Source: Filimonas lacunae (GTDB lineage: Bacteria > Bacteroidota > Bacteroidia > Chitinophagales > Chitinophagaceae). Taken from it: 64,000 nucleotides of DNA. Position numbers and translations under genes: made by a program. Numbering within the stretch: position 1 is the stretch's first letter; each line of letters opens with the position of its first letter. The notes beneath the pieces were generated by a model. It had not been told where the DNA came from, ran no database searches, and was given only the letters and a program-made list of their open reading frames with translations. Location of the stretch: positions 3,534,001-3,598,000 of the forward strand of contig NZ_AP017422.1 in assembly GCF_002355595.1 (NCBI RefSeq), given 5' to 3'. Positions 51,874 to 60,786 of this stretch are shown here, piece by piece.

Positions 51874-52311
51874 CTACTTTCCCAGTTGCCTGAGTAGCAT
51901 GCTATAGGGAATGTAGCAATGATAGGAGATAATTTTTCCATCTTCCAGCGACAATATTTCGCAACACGGCACATGAATGTTTTTCCCTGCAGGTTCTATA
52001 ATACCCCAGGGCAACACCAATGGCCCCTGTTGCGTTCCATTTAACGACAGCTCTACCACCACCACTGCTTTATGTGCACCCGACACATGCATTTCGTACA
52101 ACTCCCGGTGTGCATTGGGAAAGGCCGTAAAATATACGGCAACCCCTTCTGCAATTTCCCGCCCTCCGCGGTAACGCCTGGATAGCTCCACATCCCAGAA
52201 ATAGCCCTCTTCTGCAAAACATTCCACTACAGCAGGCAGGTTCTGATCTTCCAGTAACCGGTAAAAATTTTTGACAAGTGTTTTGTAAATGACAGACAAT
52301 CGCTCATCCAT
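51874..52311 (-). CDS. SnoaL-like (NTF2-fold) protein, paralogue
   Basis: 145 residues, close paralogue of the protein at 44936-45379: both have GYFWDV, a YRGG/YYGE segment, AFPNAHRELYE/AFPNMHRELLK and ELSLNGTQQGPLVLPWG. The ATG at 52311 (MDERLSVIYK) matches the paralogue start; upstream in-frame codons give a basic Cys-rich tail overlapping the preceding gene and are rejected. It lies 5 bp from the convergent NtrC-type gene, without room for a terminator. Confidence 0.8.
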   Translation of the reverse strand: MDERLSVIYKTLVKNFYRLLEDQNLPAVVECFAEEGYFWDVELSRRYRGGREIAEGVAVYFTAFPNAHRELYEMHVSGAHKAVVVVELSLNGTQQGPLVLPWGIIEPAGKNIHVPCCEILSLEDGKIISYHCYIPYSMLLRQLGK

Positions 52312-52357
52312 TGTACAAAGAAAGGTTAGAGTATATAATGTTTTTATGGCAGGTTGG

Positions 52358-52993
52358 TTATAATAATGCAGGTACCGGCATCTTTTTCTTCCGGCGCACG
52401 CGACACAATGTTTCGGCCGACACACCCAAAAAAGATGCAATCATGGTTTGTGGAAAACGATGAATATAGCCGGGATGCGTGTTGTGGAAGTCCTCATAAC
52501 GTTCCGCCGCAGACAGTTTAATAGCCATATGCAAACGGCTGCGGCACGCAAAATGCCGGGCCAGTTCTGCCATGCGCAAAGCCTTACCCACTACCGGAAA
52601 TTCAGCCATCAGCACACCCAGGTCAGCATAATTCAATAACAACACCCGGCTATCTTCCATCATCTCAATGTTATAAATGCTACTGGTTTGCAGGTAAAAA
52701 CTCTCTTCCTCCATCATCCAATCTCCCTCTACCCAAAACCCCATGGTATGCTCTAACCCATTTTCATCCACCGAAAACATCCTGGCTGCTCCCCTTAACA
52801 GGAAAGCCATATACCTGCACACATCTCCCTCCTGCAAAAAGTACTGGCGACGGCGCAGCCTTTTCTCCTGCAACTTTTCACGAATACACAGACGCTCTTC
52901 CGGATACAATACACTGCCCGCCTTTGCTTCCCAGTGCCGGAACAGTAACTCAAAGCCATCTATGTCCTGTGAAAATGATAGTACAGCACCCAT
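52358..52993 (-). CDS. Crp/Fnr family regulator, second paralogue
   Basis: 211 residues: cNMP-binding-like beta roll (RRQYFLQEGDVCRYMAFLLR) and winged HTH (QTMIASFLGVSAETLCRVRR). It is paralogous to the regulator at 42966-43556, but the recognition helix reads E-x-x-C-R in place of E-x-x-S-R, so the preferred half site may differ. Inducer unknown. It lies directly upstream of the SnoaL-like paralogue and probably controls it. The gap before it (52994-53100) contains TTGAC-GTAT-TCAAA, a loose relative of the FNR-type boxes. Confidence 0.85.
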   Translation of the reverse strand: MGAVLSFSQDIDGFELLFRHWEAKAGSVLYPEERLCIREKLQEKRLRRRQYFLQEGDVCRYMAFLLRGAARMFSVDENGLEHTMGFWVEGDWMMEEESFYLQTSSIYNIEMMEDSRVLLLNYADLGVLMAEFPVVGKALRMAELARHFACRSRLHMAIKLSAAERYEDFHNTHPGYIHRFPQTMIASFLGVSAETLCRVRRKKKMPVPALL

Positions 52994-53130
52994 CTTTGTT
53001 ATTTACAGCGTGGTAAACCAATTTAGGGCCAGCCTATTGACGTATTCAAAATCAAGCAGTTAGTAAATAAAATGGCAACACATTCGGATATTTCGTAATC
53101 GTTGTTGATATATCAGTAACAACCGGCTGG

Positions 53131-53934
53131 CTACTGATGCTGCGCTTTCAGCTTTGTGGGAGCAAAACCAAACTGCTTTTTAAAGGCGAAGGAAAAATGC
53201 GATAAGTCTTCAAACCCCACTTCCAGGTACACATCAGAAGCACTTCGCCCCTTTTTATCCATGAGAAAATAAGCTTCCTGCAACCTTTTTTGCACCAGCC
53301 ACCTGCTCGGCGTAGTGTTGAAAATTTGCTCAAACTCCTTTTTAAAGCTGGTAAGACTACGGCCTGTGAGATAAGCAAAACGCTGAACAGCCACGTTAAA
53401 CCGGAAGTTGCGGTTCATAAAAGCTTCCAGGTCTATTTTCTCAGGCGCGCCAAAATCGAATAGTGTATGCGCTAAAGCAGGGTGATATTTCAATAGTATC
53501 AGCAATAACTCTTCGCGTTTTACATTCGCAAAAACAGGATCTATCTTTCCGTCCTTATCCAGGTAAGCACTAAGCGACTGCAGGAAGGCAGGCAGCATTT
53601 CATTTTTAGAAATAGGTACAAATGCTGCGTGGGAAGTGTTACTAACAGGTTGTTGCGGATGCCGTTGCGCAAACTGTTGCAAAAATGTTTTGTCCAATAT
53701 CACCACTGTTTTTTCAAAGTGGTCATTCTCCGGCAGCTTATTATACCGCACTAAATGATTCTTCTTTACCACGCAGCACTCCCCAGCCTTTAATGTATAA
53801 TGTTTATGCCCATCATAGCCATGCATAGTTCCTTTTATCAGGTATAAAAAGAAATGCTCTTCCACAAATTGCTCCGGCGAAATTTGTGGCCCAATATAAC
53901 AGGATACTATTTTATCGGCTTTCATTAACATCAT
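53131..53934 (-). CDS. AraC family transcriptional regulator
   Basis: 267 residues. The N-terminal half is a cupin-like ligand-binding domain (LYLIKGTMHGYDGHKHYTLK, then AGECCVVKKNHLVRYNKL). The C-terminal ~100 residues are an AraC HTH pair with FAYLTGRSLTSFKKEFEQIF, then VQKRLQEAYFLMD and VGFEDLSHFSFAFKKQFG. It probably regulates the adjacent NAD(P)-dependent reductase (35 bp further along the strand) in response to a small molecule. Confidence 0.9.
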   Translation of the reverse strand: MMLMKADKIVSCYIGPQISPEQFVEEHFFLYLIKGTMHGYDGHKHYTLKAGECCVVKKNHLVRYNKLPENDHFEKTVVILDKTFLQQFAQRHPQQPVSNTSHAAFVPISKNEMLPAFLQSLSAYLDKDGKIDPVFANVKREELLLILLKYHPALAHTLFDFGAPEKIDLEAFMNRNFRFNVAVQRFAYLTGRSLTSFKKEFEQIFNTTPSRWLVQKRLQEAYFLMDKKGRSASDVYLEVGFEDLSHFSFAFKKQFGFAPTKLKAQHQ

Positions 53935-53969
53935 TCAAATATAATTCATTCATCAGGGTTATTGATCCA

Positions 53970-55019
53970 TTACGGCTTATGTACTGTTTTAATAGCGCCA
54001 TATTTTATCAGGCTTCCGGCAGATGCCAGCAAAGCTTCTTCCTTACTACGCGGCTGCCAGCCTAACACGCTTTTAGCCTTCGCATTGCTGGCTTTGCGGT
54101 TAATACCCAACATAGGAGCCAGCGCTTTGGCTTTTGCATTGAACAAAGCCGCCACACGCACCACCCAATCCGGTAATGTTTTAGAAGAAATACCAGCACC
54201 TATTTCCGGCATTCTCGCTTTTAGTAACCCGGCTATTTCCGGCAAGGTGATGGTACCACCCGATAAGGCCAGAAAGCGTTGTCCTTTTGCACCAGGGGCT
54301 TCCATAGCACGTATATGTAAATCCGCCAGATCCCGCACATCTACAATGGCTAATTCCAGTTTGGGTATCGCTTTCATAGTACCATCCATCACGTTTTTAA
54401 GCAACTCAAAACCAGCAGACAACTTGCCCGAAAGGGATGGTCCGAAAATACCTACCGGGTTTACTACAGTAAGCTCCAACTGGCGGCCTTCTCTTTCTAT
54501 AAAATCCCAGGCAGCCCGTTCGGCCAATACTTTAGATTTGTTATAAGCTGATAAGCCTTTTTCGTTGGGGTTTGTCCAGCTGTCTTCGGTGATGAGTGTG
54601 GAGGGGTCTTTATGGCTATATCCTACCGCGCCAAAATTAGAGGTCATCACCACCCGCTTTACACCTGCATCCCTGGCAGCCTTCAACACACGCAACGTAC
54701 CCTCTACCGCCGGGCGTATCATTTCATCCTCATGCGTGGGCAGATGCAAGTGTATAGGTGAAGCCACATGCAATACATACGCACAATCTTTCACCGCTTC
54801 GGCCCAGTTGTTATCGCTGGTAAGATCTGCTTCTATAAACTGAATATTCCGGAAGGAAGTAATGCCACCTGTGGTAAGCATATCCAACACCTCCTGCTTC
54901 CGGTTCAAAGAGCGAACCGTAGTTTTTACCTGGTACCCCTTTTGCAAAAGCTGCAAAAGGCAATGAGAAGCCACAAAACCAGTTCCACCCGTAACTAATA
55001 CATATTTATCGCCTGTCAT
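53970..55019 (-). CDS. NAD(P)-dependent epimerase/dihydroflavonol-reductase-like
   Basis: About 349 residues of the extended SDR superfamily. It shows the cofactor loop TGGTGFVASHCL, VLHVASPIH, and the catalytic YNKSK (Tyr-x-x-x-Lys) in GLSAYNKSKVLAERAAW. It most resembles dihydroflavonol-4-reductase/aldehyde-reductase types. The ATG at 55019 (MTGDKYVLVTGG) is preferred; upstream codons add a promoter-like tail. It is transcribed towards the AraC gene. Confidence 0.88.
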   Translation of the reverse strand: MTGDKYVLVTGGTGFVASHCLLQLLQKGYQVKTTVRSLNRKQEVLDMLTTGGITSFRNIQFIEADLTSDNNWAEAVKDCAYVLHVASPIHLHLPTHEDEMIRPAVEGTLRVLKAARDAGVKRVVMTSNFGAVGYSHKDPSTLITEDSWTNPNEKGLSAYNKSKVLAERAAWDFIEREGRQLELTVVNPVGIFGPSLSGKLSAGFELLKNVMDGTMKAIPKLELAIVDVRDLADLHIRAMEAPGAKGQRFLALSGGTITLPEIAGLLKARMPEIGAGISSKTLPDWVVRVAALFNAKAKALAPMLGINRKASNAKAKSVLGWQPRSKEEALLASAGSLIKYGAIKTVHKP

Positions 55020-55178
55020 ATCCTTGAATTTTATACCACAAAATTCTATCAGGATGGCTCCGGGCACTTTGTTGTACGGTCTTATTTTACTTTGTTGAAA
55101 AGACGGGGATGGGATGCTATACGTATTTCTGTTCAATTCTTTCGCTCAAATGGACAATTTAAGGGTAATCACACCGTC

Positions 55179-55198
55179 TAACTTTGATCTATCAAATC
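55179..55198 (+). promoter_or_regulatory. TAACTTTG -7 element overlapping TTTGATCTATCAAA palindrome
   Basis: TAACTTTG (55179-55186) fits the Bacteroidota -7 consensus TAnnTTTG, and the 14-bp palindrome TTTGAT-CT-ATCAAA starts inside it (55183-55196), followed by another ATCAA. The start codon of the AhpD-like gene is 45 bp on. A repressor bound here would block transcription initiation. The half site equals that of FNR boxes but with 2-bp spacing. Confidence 0.5.
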
Positions 55199-55231
55199 AA
55201 AGGACCAATAACAATAATAAAATTTACGATC

Positions 55232-55768
55232 ATGAAAACTATCCATGTACCTACAAAAGAACAGGTAAGTGAACCCGCCCAGCAGTTATTTGCAGCTATT
55301 AGTAAAAAAATGGGTAAAGTACCTAACCTGTATGCCACTATAGGATATTCAGCACCGGCCCTTAAAGGACTTCTTGAATTTGAAGAAGCATTTAGCCATA
55401 GCACCTTTACCGCCAAAGAACGCGAAGGCATTAACCTGGTTGTTTCGCAGGTGAACAGTTGTGATTATTGTCTTGCTGCTCACACCATGCTTGCAACTCT
55501 TAAAGGATTTAACAGCGAGGAAATCATAAACATGAGAAAAGGATTCTCGACAAACACCCAATTCCAAACCGTGTTACAGCTGGCACAATCAATAGCAGAA
55601 AACAAAGGCACAGCAGACACTGCCATTAAAAACGCTTTTTTTGATGCCGGTTATACAGAGACTGACCTTATAGATCTTATTGGCCTTATCACCGTGCGTA
55701 CCTTCACCAATTATGTGTATGCCCTTACGGAAATACCAATCGACTTTCCACAGGCACCGGCACTTTAA
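55232..55768 (+). CDS. Carboxymuconolactone decarboxylase/AhpD-like protein
   Basis: About 178 residues. The AhpD-type redox motif is present as NSCDYCLAAH (Cys-x-x-Cys-x-x-x-His), with KEREGINLVVSQVN before it and the helical YTETDLIDLIGLITVRTFTN after. Such proteins act as peroxidase partners or alkylhydroperoxidase-like enzymes. The ATG at 55232 (MKTIHVPTKEQV) is chosen; an earlier in-frame ATG overlaps the putative promoter. Its divergent neighbour is the epimerase-like gene. Confidence 0.88.
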   Translation: MKTIHVPTKEQVSEPAQQLFAAISKKMGKVPNLYATIGYSAPALKGLLEFEEAFSHSTFTAKEREGINLVVSQVNSCDYCLAAHTMLATLKGFNSEEIINMRKGFSTNTQFQTVLQLAQSIAENKGTADTAIKNAFFDAGYTETDLIDLIGLITVRTFTNYVYALTEIPIDFPQAPAL

Positions 55769-55782
55769 AACAAAAGACAAAA

Positions 55783-55809
55783 AAGATAATCGCTACCGGT
55801 TATCTTCTT
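55783..55809 (+). terminator. Weak hairpin terminator
   Basis: AAGATAA (55783-55789) pairs with TTATCTT (55800-55806), loop 10 nt, followed by CTTT; 15 nt after the AhpD-like stop. Confidence 0.5.
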
Positions 55810-55965
55810 TCCTATATGCACGTTAACGAACCACAAACATCTACCATTTTATAGCAAGAAAATACCAAAAGCAGCCCTGCACTTGGGTATAGCTTTGCTG
55901 TAGCATTATCAACAAAACGATACACCAACAATGCTACTTATTCAACATAATGAAATAACAAAACA

Positions 55966-57105
55966 ATGAAACGTACATATTTAGCAGGTATAACATCAAT
56001 AGTATTATTACTCATCTCCTGCCATAATCCAACAGCAACCAATACCCTTGAGCAAAAAAAGGCACAGGACACTATTAAAACCACACCAACCTCCGCAACA
56101 CTAGAGCAGGTGTTTGCAGATAGCACCTATCAGTTAACTGGTGTGGCTGTAGCACCTGGCGGCAGATTATTTACCAACTATCCTTACTGGCTTGACACAC
56201 ACAGTTACTCCGTTGCAGAAGTTGTGAACGGACAACCTGTTCCCTACCCTGATGCCACATGGAACAGTTTTAAAAAAGGAGATAATGGACAAAACAAGTT
56301 TGTATGCGTACAGTCTGTTGTAGCAGACGACAAAGGATACCTGTGGGTAGTAGACGCGGCAGGCATTGGTTTAAGCAGTGTATATGCCCATAGCAATAAA
56401 GTAGTTAAAATAAATCTGGCTACTAATGTGGTAGAAAAGATATACCGCTTTCCAGAAAATGTAGCAGGTGCCAATGTTTACTTAAACGATATAAGAATAG
56501 ACAATACCAACGGCTTTGCCTATATGACCAGTTCTTCCGGCGGTGGCATTGTAGTATTGAATATCCAAACCGGAACTTCACGCTTCGTACTGGGTAATTC
56601 ATCCACAGTAAAATCAGATACCTCCTATCACTTTTCACCCAATGGCAAAGCGTTACTGAAAGCAGACGGCACCGCATTAACGGTAAATTCTGATGGCATT
56701 GCCCTTACACCAGACAACCAATGGCTTTACTTTAAACCACTTACCGATAACAAATTGTACCGGATAAGCACTACGCTGTTGCGTGATTTTACCACGCCAT
56801 TCAAAACACTGGACGAAAAAGTAGAAGACCTGGGAAAATTTGTAACCACTGACGGGATGATATTTGACAAAGCCGGCAACCTGTACCTTGGCGATCTGGA
56901 ACAAAACAGCATTATAAAAATTACACCCGACCTCACCATGCACACATTGCTACAAGACAACAACAATCTGCGCTGGCCCGACAGTTATAGCATTTCAGAA
57001 GACGGGTACCTATACATATCCTGTTCGCAAATACAATACATGCCCTGGTTTCATCAACAGGATGAAATAAAAAGACCCTTTAAAATTTTCCGTTTAAAAA
57101 TCTAA
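55966..57105 (+). CDS. MRJP/yellow-type lipoprotein
   Basis: 379 residues; the signal peptide ends LLLISC (lipobox). The body is a six-bladed propeller of the major-royal-jelly/yellow family (L-dopachrome tautomerase-related in bacteria): VAVAPGGRLFTNYPYW near the start, VVADDKGYLWVVDAAG, VYLNDIRIDNTNGFAYMTSS, DGIALTPDNQWLYFKPL and DSYSISEDGYLYISCSQ. Function in bacteria is unclear; it may act on catechol- or quinone-like compounds in the periplasm. It is in tandem with a related gene 2 bp downstream. Confidence 0.87.
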   Translation: MKRTYLAGITSIVLLLISCHNPTATNTLEQKKAQDTIKTTPTSATLEQVFADSTYQLTGVAVAPGGRLFTNYPYWLDTHSYSVAEVVNGQPVPYPDATWNSFKKGDNGQNKFVCVQSVVADDKGYLWVVDAAGIGLSSVYAHSNKVVKINLATNVVEKIYRFPENVAGANVYLNDIRIDNTNGFAYMTSSSGGGIVVLNIQTGTSRFVLGNSSTVKSDTSYHFSPNGKALLKADGTALTVNSDGIALTPDNQWLYFKPLTDNKLYRISTTLLRDFTTPFKTLDEKVEDLGKFVTTDGMIFDKAGNLYLGDLEQNSIIKITPDLTMHTLLQDNNNLRWPDSYSISEDGYLYISCSQIQYMPWFHQQDEIKRPFKIFRLKI

Positions 57106-57107
57106 TC

Positions 57108-58595
57108 ATGAAGAATATAATAACAAGCTTTGGATTACTGTTTATGCAGGTTGCCGGGGCGCAAAATGTTCAGCATTTTAACTTACAAAGTTTGCCAGCT
57201 AAGCAAATGAACGAGTTACTTACCCGAAGCACTATCTCCGGCCAGTCTGGCACTATTGGTTACTTTACTTATCAAAAAGGTGCGGTAGTGCCCACACACC
57301 AGCACACTAACGAGCAGTACTCCCTTATTACCCAGGGTAGTGTCAGCGTATTAGTCAATGGAAAAGAAACTATTGTAAAAGCCGGAGAAGGCATTATTAT
57401 ACCGCCCAACATTGCACACAGCTTTACAGCCCTGGAAGACAACACTATTGACATTGACTTTTTCACACCGGCACGTATGGATTGGCTGGCAGGAACCGAT
57501 AATTATTATACGGCAACGCCGGTAAAAAAAGATACGCTGCCATGGAATGGTAAAATCACCCGCCCCGAAGTGTATGCCACCGTAAACAATGCTGTTGGCA
57601 ATATCACTTTTACACCGCAGGGCGAACTGGTTTACAGCCACCACCCCTTTTTCAATCCTGACATCCGGGTAATGAAATATAACGCCCAAAGCAAAAGCAG
57701 CGTGCCCTTCCCTAACCTGGAATGGAACACTCCCCGCAGCACAGACGACCAGTATTTGAGCAGTGTACTAGGCATACGCAATGATGCCAACGGCATTATC
57801 TGGATGCTGGACATGGGGCAGCGTAATAACATCACTCCTAAAATGGTGGGCTGGAATACCCGCACCAATCAACTGGAACGCATCTATTATATCCCGGCAT
57901 CTGCACTGGTTCCGGAATCGCAGCCGAATGATATGATGGTAGACACTAAACATGGCGTGTTTGTAATTGCCGATGAAGGTATAGGCAACGGCGGCGATGG
58001 CTCTAAAGCAGCGTTGATTATTATAGATATGAAAACAGGGGCTGCCAAACGTTTGCTGCAAGGCACCCGAACTACCATGCCCGAAAACACGCCCACCATC
58101 ATCAACGGAAAACACCTGGCCATCAATAATAAAGACCTGCTGGTGGGTTGCGATGGCATTACCGCCGATGCCAATTTTCAATGGCTGTATTATGCGCCGC
58201 TCAACGGCACAAAAGTATACCGTGTGCAAATGAGCGACCTGCTGAATACACAACTCAACAGTAACACACTGGATGCAAAAGTGGAAACCTATGCCAGCAA
58301 ACCCAACAATGGCGGCCTGAGCATTGACATTAACGGAAACTTATATCTCACCAGCATGGAAACCAACAGCGTTACCGTAATATTAGCCAAAGACCGCAGC
58401 GTACATGAACTGGTAGCAGATGATAACCTGCTTTGGCCTGATGGCGTTAGCTACAACGCTGTTGACGGCTACATGTATGTATCTGCCGCACAGGTGCATT
58501 TAGGCGCTGTATTTAATAACGGACAAAACAAAGCCAAAGCCCCGTTTTACATCTACCGTTTTCATCCACTGGCTGCCGGCGTGCCTTTTAAATAA
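57108..58595 (+). CDS. Cupin plus MRJP/yellow-type fusion protein
   Basis: 495 residues. A signal peptide (to about residue 18) is followed by a cupin domain (HQHTNEQYSLITQGSVSVLV, KAGEGIIIPPNIAHSF) at about 40-120, then an MRJP/yellow propeller (YSHHPFFNPDIRV, NGIIWMLDMGQR, DGITADANFQWLYYAPLNG, LWPDGVSYNAVDGYMYVSAA). The propeller is paralogous to that of the upstream lipoprotein. The cupin histidines suggest a metal site, so a two-step reaction on an exported small molecule is plausible. Cupin-MRJP fusion is uncommon. Confidence 0.85.
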   Translation: MKNIITSFGLLFMQVAGAQNVQHFNLQSLPAKQMNELLTRSTISGQSGTIGYFTYQKGAVVPTHQHTNEQYSLITQGSVSVLVNGKETIVKAGEGIIIPPNIAHSFTALEDNTIDIDFFTPARMDWLAGTDNYYTATPVKKDTLPWNGKITRPEVYATVNNAVGNITFTPQGELVYSHHPFFNPDIRVMKYNAQSKSSVPFPNLEWNTPRSTDDQYLSSVLGIRNDANGIIWMLDMGQRNNITPKMVGWNTRTNQLERIYYIPASALVPESQPNDMMVDTKHGVFVIADEGIGNGGDGSKAALIIIDMKTGAAKRLLQGTRTTMPENTPTIINGKHLAINNKDLLVGCDGITADANFQWLYYAPLNGTKVYRVQMSDLLNTQLNSNTLDAKVETYASKPNNGGLSIDINGNLYLTSMETNSVTVILAKDRSVHELVADDNLLWPDGVSYNAVDGYMYVSAAQVHLGAVFNNGQNKAKAPFYIYRFHPLAAGVPFK

Positions 58596-58662
58596 TATAG
58601 CATACAAACAACCGGGCAAACGCTTCCGCTACAACATACCGTTTCCCGGCTACTATTTCAGC

Positions 58663-58694
58663 AACAGGCATCACCTCACGGGATGCCTGTTTTA
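58663..58694 (+). terminator. Intrinsic terminator
   Basis: AACAGGCATC (58663-58672) pairs with GATGCCTGTT (58682-58691), 9-nt loop, then TT and a weak T-rich tail. It ends the MRJP operon; the remainder of the gap to 58868 has no recognised feature apart from AT-rich sequence. Confidence 0.75.
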
Positions 58695-58868
58695 CATTCC
58701 CCTAATCCGTGAAAAGTACAAGTGTTTTTACAATAGAGTCAACCCCTCCCATCAGCCCGCTACTAACTTTAACCTCATAAAAAGAAAAGCCTGTTACTAC
58801 CACATAAGTAGCCGGTGATAATCGCTATTAAATTGATCCGTTACATTTTATAAAACAAATGATATCGT

Positions 58869-59672
58869 ATGATTTTTACAACCAATAAAATAAGCAACGC
58901 TTATTGGAAAATCAGCATTAATAATCCACCTATCAACCTGTTTGACACAGAATTCTCCAAACAACTGATGGTATTGATGGATGAAATGGAGAACAACGAA
59001 AACCTAAAGGCGGTGGTTTTTGAAACTGCTAACCCTGATTTTTTTGTAGCGCATGTGGAGCTGATACACGCCAATGAATTTCCTAAAGGCACAGGGAAAA
59101 CAGGGCTTTCTATTGCCTGGCCCGATATGGCCAAACGGCTTGAGCAGGCTCCTTTTGTAAGCATTGCTTCTATCAGGGGAAGAGCCAGAGGGTTAGGCAG
59201 CGAATTTATACAGGCTTTTGATATCCGATTTGCCAGTAAAGAAAAAGCCTTCTTTGGTCAACCCGAAATAGGCATTGGTGCGTTTCCCGGCGGTGGCGGA
59301 TTAGAGCGTCTGCATCTGCTTACAGGTAAAGCACGGGCGTTGGAAATAATACTAAGTGGCGAAGACTACCCTGCGGAACTGGCGGCTCAATATGGCTGGG
59401 TAAACCGTGCTATCCCCGACGCGGAACTGGATAGCTTTGTGGATCATTTTGCTGCCAGAATAGCTTCCTTTGATAAACAAGCTATCACTGCTATCAAGTC
59501 TATCATGAACCGCAATGCAACGCTGCCCGTGAACGACCATATTATGGATACGCAAACACAATTCTTTGCCGCGCTGCAATGGCCGGAAGCCCACCAAAGA
59601 ATTAAAACCTTGTTTGGAAAGGGTTTGCAACAACATGGAGAGGTGGAATTAAACCTGGGAAAATATCTCTGA
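58869..59672 (+). CDS. Enoyl-CoA hydratase/isomerase family protein
   Basis: A 267-residue crotonase-fold protein. SIRGRARGLGSEFIQAFDIR forms the first oxyanion segment and FGQPEIGIGAFPGGGGLERL the second, with the Glu of QPEIGIG at the catalytic position. AQYGWVNRAIPDAELDSF and the C-terminal helices complete the fold. The glutamate in the first loop is shifted relative to classical hydratases, so hydratase activity is not certain; it may be an isomerase-like or degradative member. A terminator follows at 59700. Confidence 0.85.
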   Translation: MIFTTNKISNAYWKISINNPPINLFDTEFSKQLMVLMDEMENNENLKAVVFETANPDFFVAHVELIHANEFPKGTGKTGLSIAWPDMAKRLEQAPFVSIASIRGRARGLGSEFIQAFDIRFASKEKAFFGQPEIGIGAFPGGGGLERLHLLTGKARALEIILSGEDYPAELAAQYGWVNRAIPDAELDSFVDHFAARIASFDKQAITAIKSIMNRNATLPVNDHIMDTQTQFFAALQWPEAHQRIKTLFGKGLQQHGEVELNLGKYL

Positions 59673-59699
59673 CAAGCTAATAGCATATACTACTTTATT

Positions 59700-59734
59700 C
59701 TTTCCGGCACACATTCCTGCCGGAAAGTTTGTTT
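59700..59734 (+). terminator. Intrinsic terminator
   Basis: CTTTCCGGCA (59700-59709) pairs with TGCCGGAAAG (59718-59727), 8-nt loop, followed by TTTGTTT; between the crotonase-fold gene and the oxidoreductase gene. Confidence 0.85.
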
Positions 59735-59753
59735 ACACAAGAAAATACATCAA

Positions 59754-60689
59754 ATGAAAGCAATTGTATTAAAAGGCCCGGGAGGAACTGATCAATTAGA
59801 ATACCGCGAGCTGGACATTCCGGCCATCCAACCCGGTGAAGTGCTGGTAAAAGTAAAGGCCATCAGTATTAACCCGGTAGACATTAAAGTGCGCGAAGGA
59901 CATGGTGTGTATGCCGCTTTAAAAAGCGCCAATCCTTTAATTCTCGGCTGGGACATTTCAGGCGTAGTAACGGAAAGTAAAAGCGAGTTATATAAAGCAG
60001 GGGACGAAGTATTTGGCATGGTAAACTTTCCGGGACATGGCAAAGCTTATGCGGAATATGTAGCAGCACCTGCCGAACACCTGGCGCTGAAACCCGCCAA
60101 CATTTCTTTTGAAGAAGCCGCCGCCGCTACCCTGGTAGCTTTAACAGCCTGGCAGGCTTTGGTTACCTACGGCAAAGTACAGAAAGGACAAAAAGTGCTG
60201 ATACATGCAGCTGCCGGTGGTGTAGGCCATATTGCCGTGCAGATAGCCAAACACCTGGGCGCTACCGTAACCGGCACTTCGTCGCAGGCAAATAAAGCCT
60301 TTGTACTAAGCATTGGCGCTGACTATCATATTGACTACAAAGGCTATAACTGGATGGCGCAGCAACCTGAATACGATTTTGTATTGGATACGGTAGGTGG
60401 CGATAACATCCATAATTCCATAGCTGTAGCCCAAAACGGCGGTACTGTTATCAGCATTCCTACCGGCCTGCATGAAGATGTAACCAGTAAAGCAAAAGAA
60501 AGAAACATACATGCCCAGTTTATGCTGGTAAAATCGAATGGTGCAGAGATGCAACAGATTGCTGCGTTATTAACGCAAGGCATTTTAAAACCGCATGTAT
60601 CGCAAACGTTTTCTTTTGATCAGATGAAAGAAGCGCACTTGCAGATTGCAACCGGCAAAACCATTGGCAAAATACTGGTAAAGCCTTAA
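59754..60689 (+). CDS. NADP-dependent medium-chain oxidoreductase (quinone oxidoreductase-like)
   Basis: A 311-residue protein of the MDR superfamily without the zinc-binding cysteine cluster, so of the quinone-oxidoreductase branch. Visible are the N-terminal GroES-like fold (GEVLVKVKAISINPVDIKVR, LGWDISGVVTES), the nucleotide-binding motif AAAGGVGHIAVQIAKHLGA, and a C-terminal substrate loop ending ATGKTIGKILVKP. It likely reduces quinones or enals with NADPH in the cytoplasm. It is followed by a bidirectional terminator. Confidence 0.9.
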   Translation: MKAIVLKGPGGTDQLEYRELDIPAIQPGEVLVKVKAISINPVDIKVREGHGVYAALKSANPLILGWDISGVVTESKSELYKAGDEVFGMVNFPGHGKAYAEYVAAPAEHLALKPANISFEEAAAATLVALTAWQALVTYGKVQKGQKVLIHAAAGGVGHIAVQIAKHLGATVTGTSSQANKAFVLSIGADYHIDYKGYNWMAQQPEYDFVLDTVGGDNIHNSIAVAQNGGTVISIPTGLHEDVTSKAKERNIHAQFMLVKSNGAEMQQIAALLTQGILKPHVSQTFSFDQMKEAHLQIATGKTIGKILVKP

Positions 60690-60713
60690 ACAACACCTAC
60701 CACTAAAAAAGAT

Positions 60714-60737
60714 AACGGCAGCTCAACAGCTGCCGTT
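60714..60737. terminator. Bidirectional terminator between convergent genes
   Basis: AACGGCAGCT (60714-60723) and AGCTGCCGTT (60728-60737) form a 10-bp stem with a 4-nt loop. T-rich tails follow on the plus strand (CTTCTT) and, more strongly, on the minus strand (ATCTTTTTT). Confidence 0.85.
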
Positions 60738-60786
60738 CTTCTTAAAACACATCATAGAGTACAGCTAAACAGATAACTTCTTTCTA

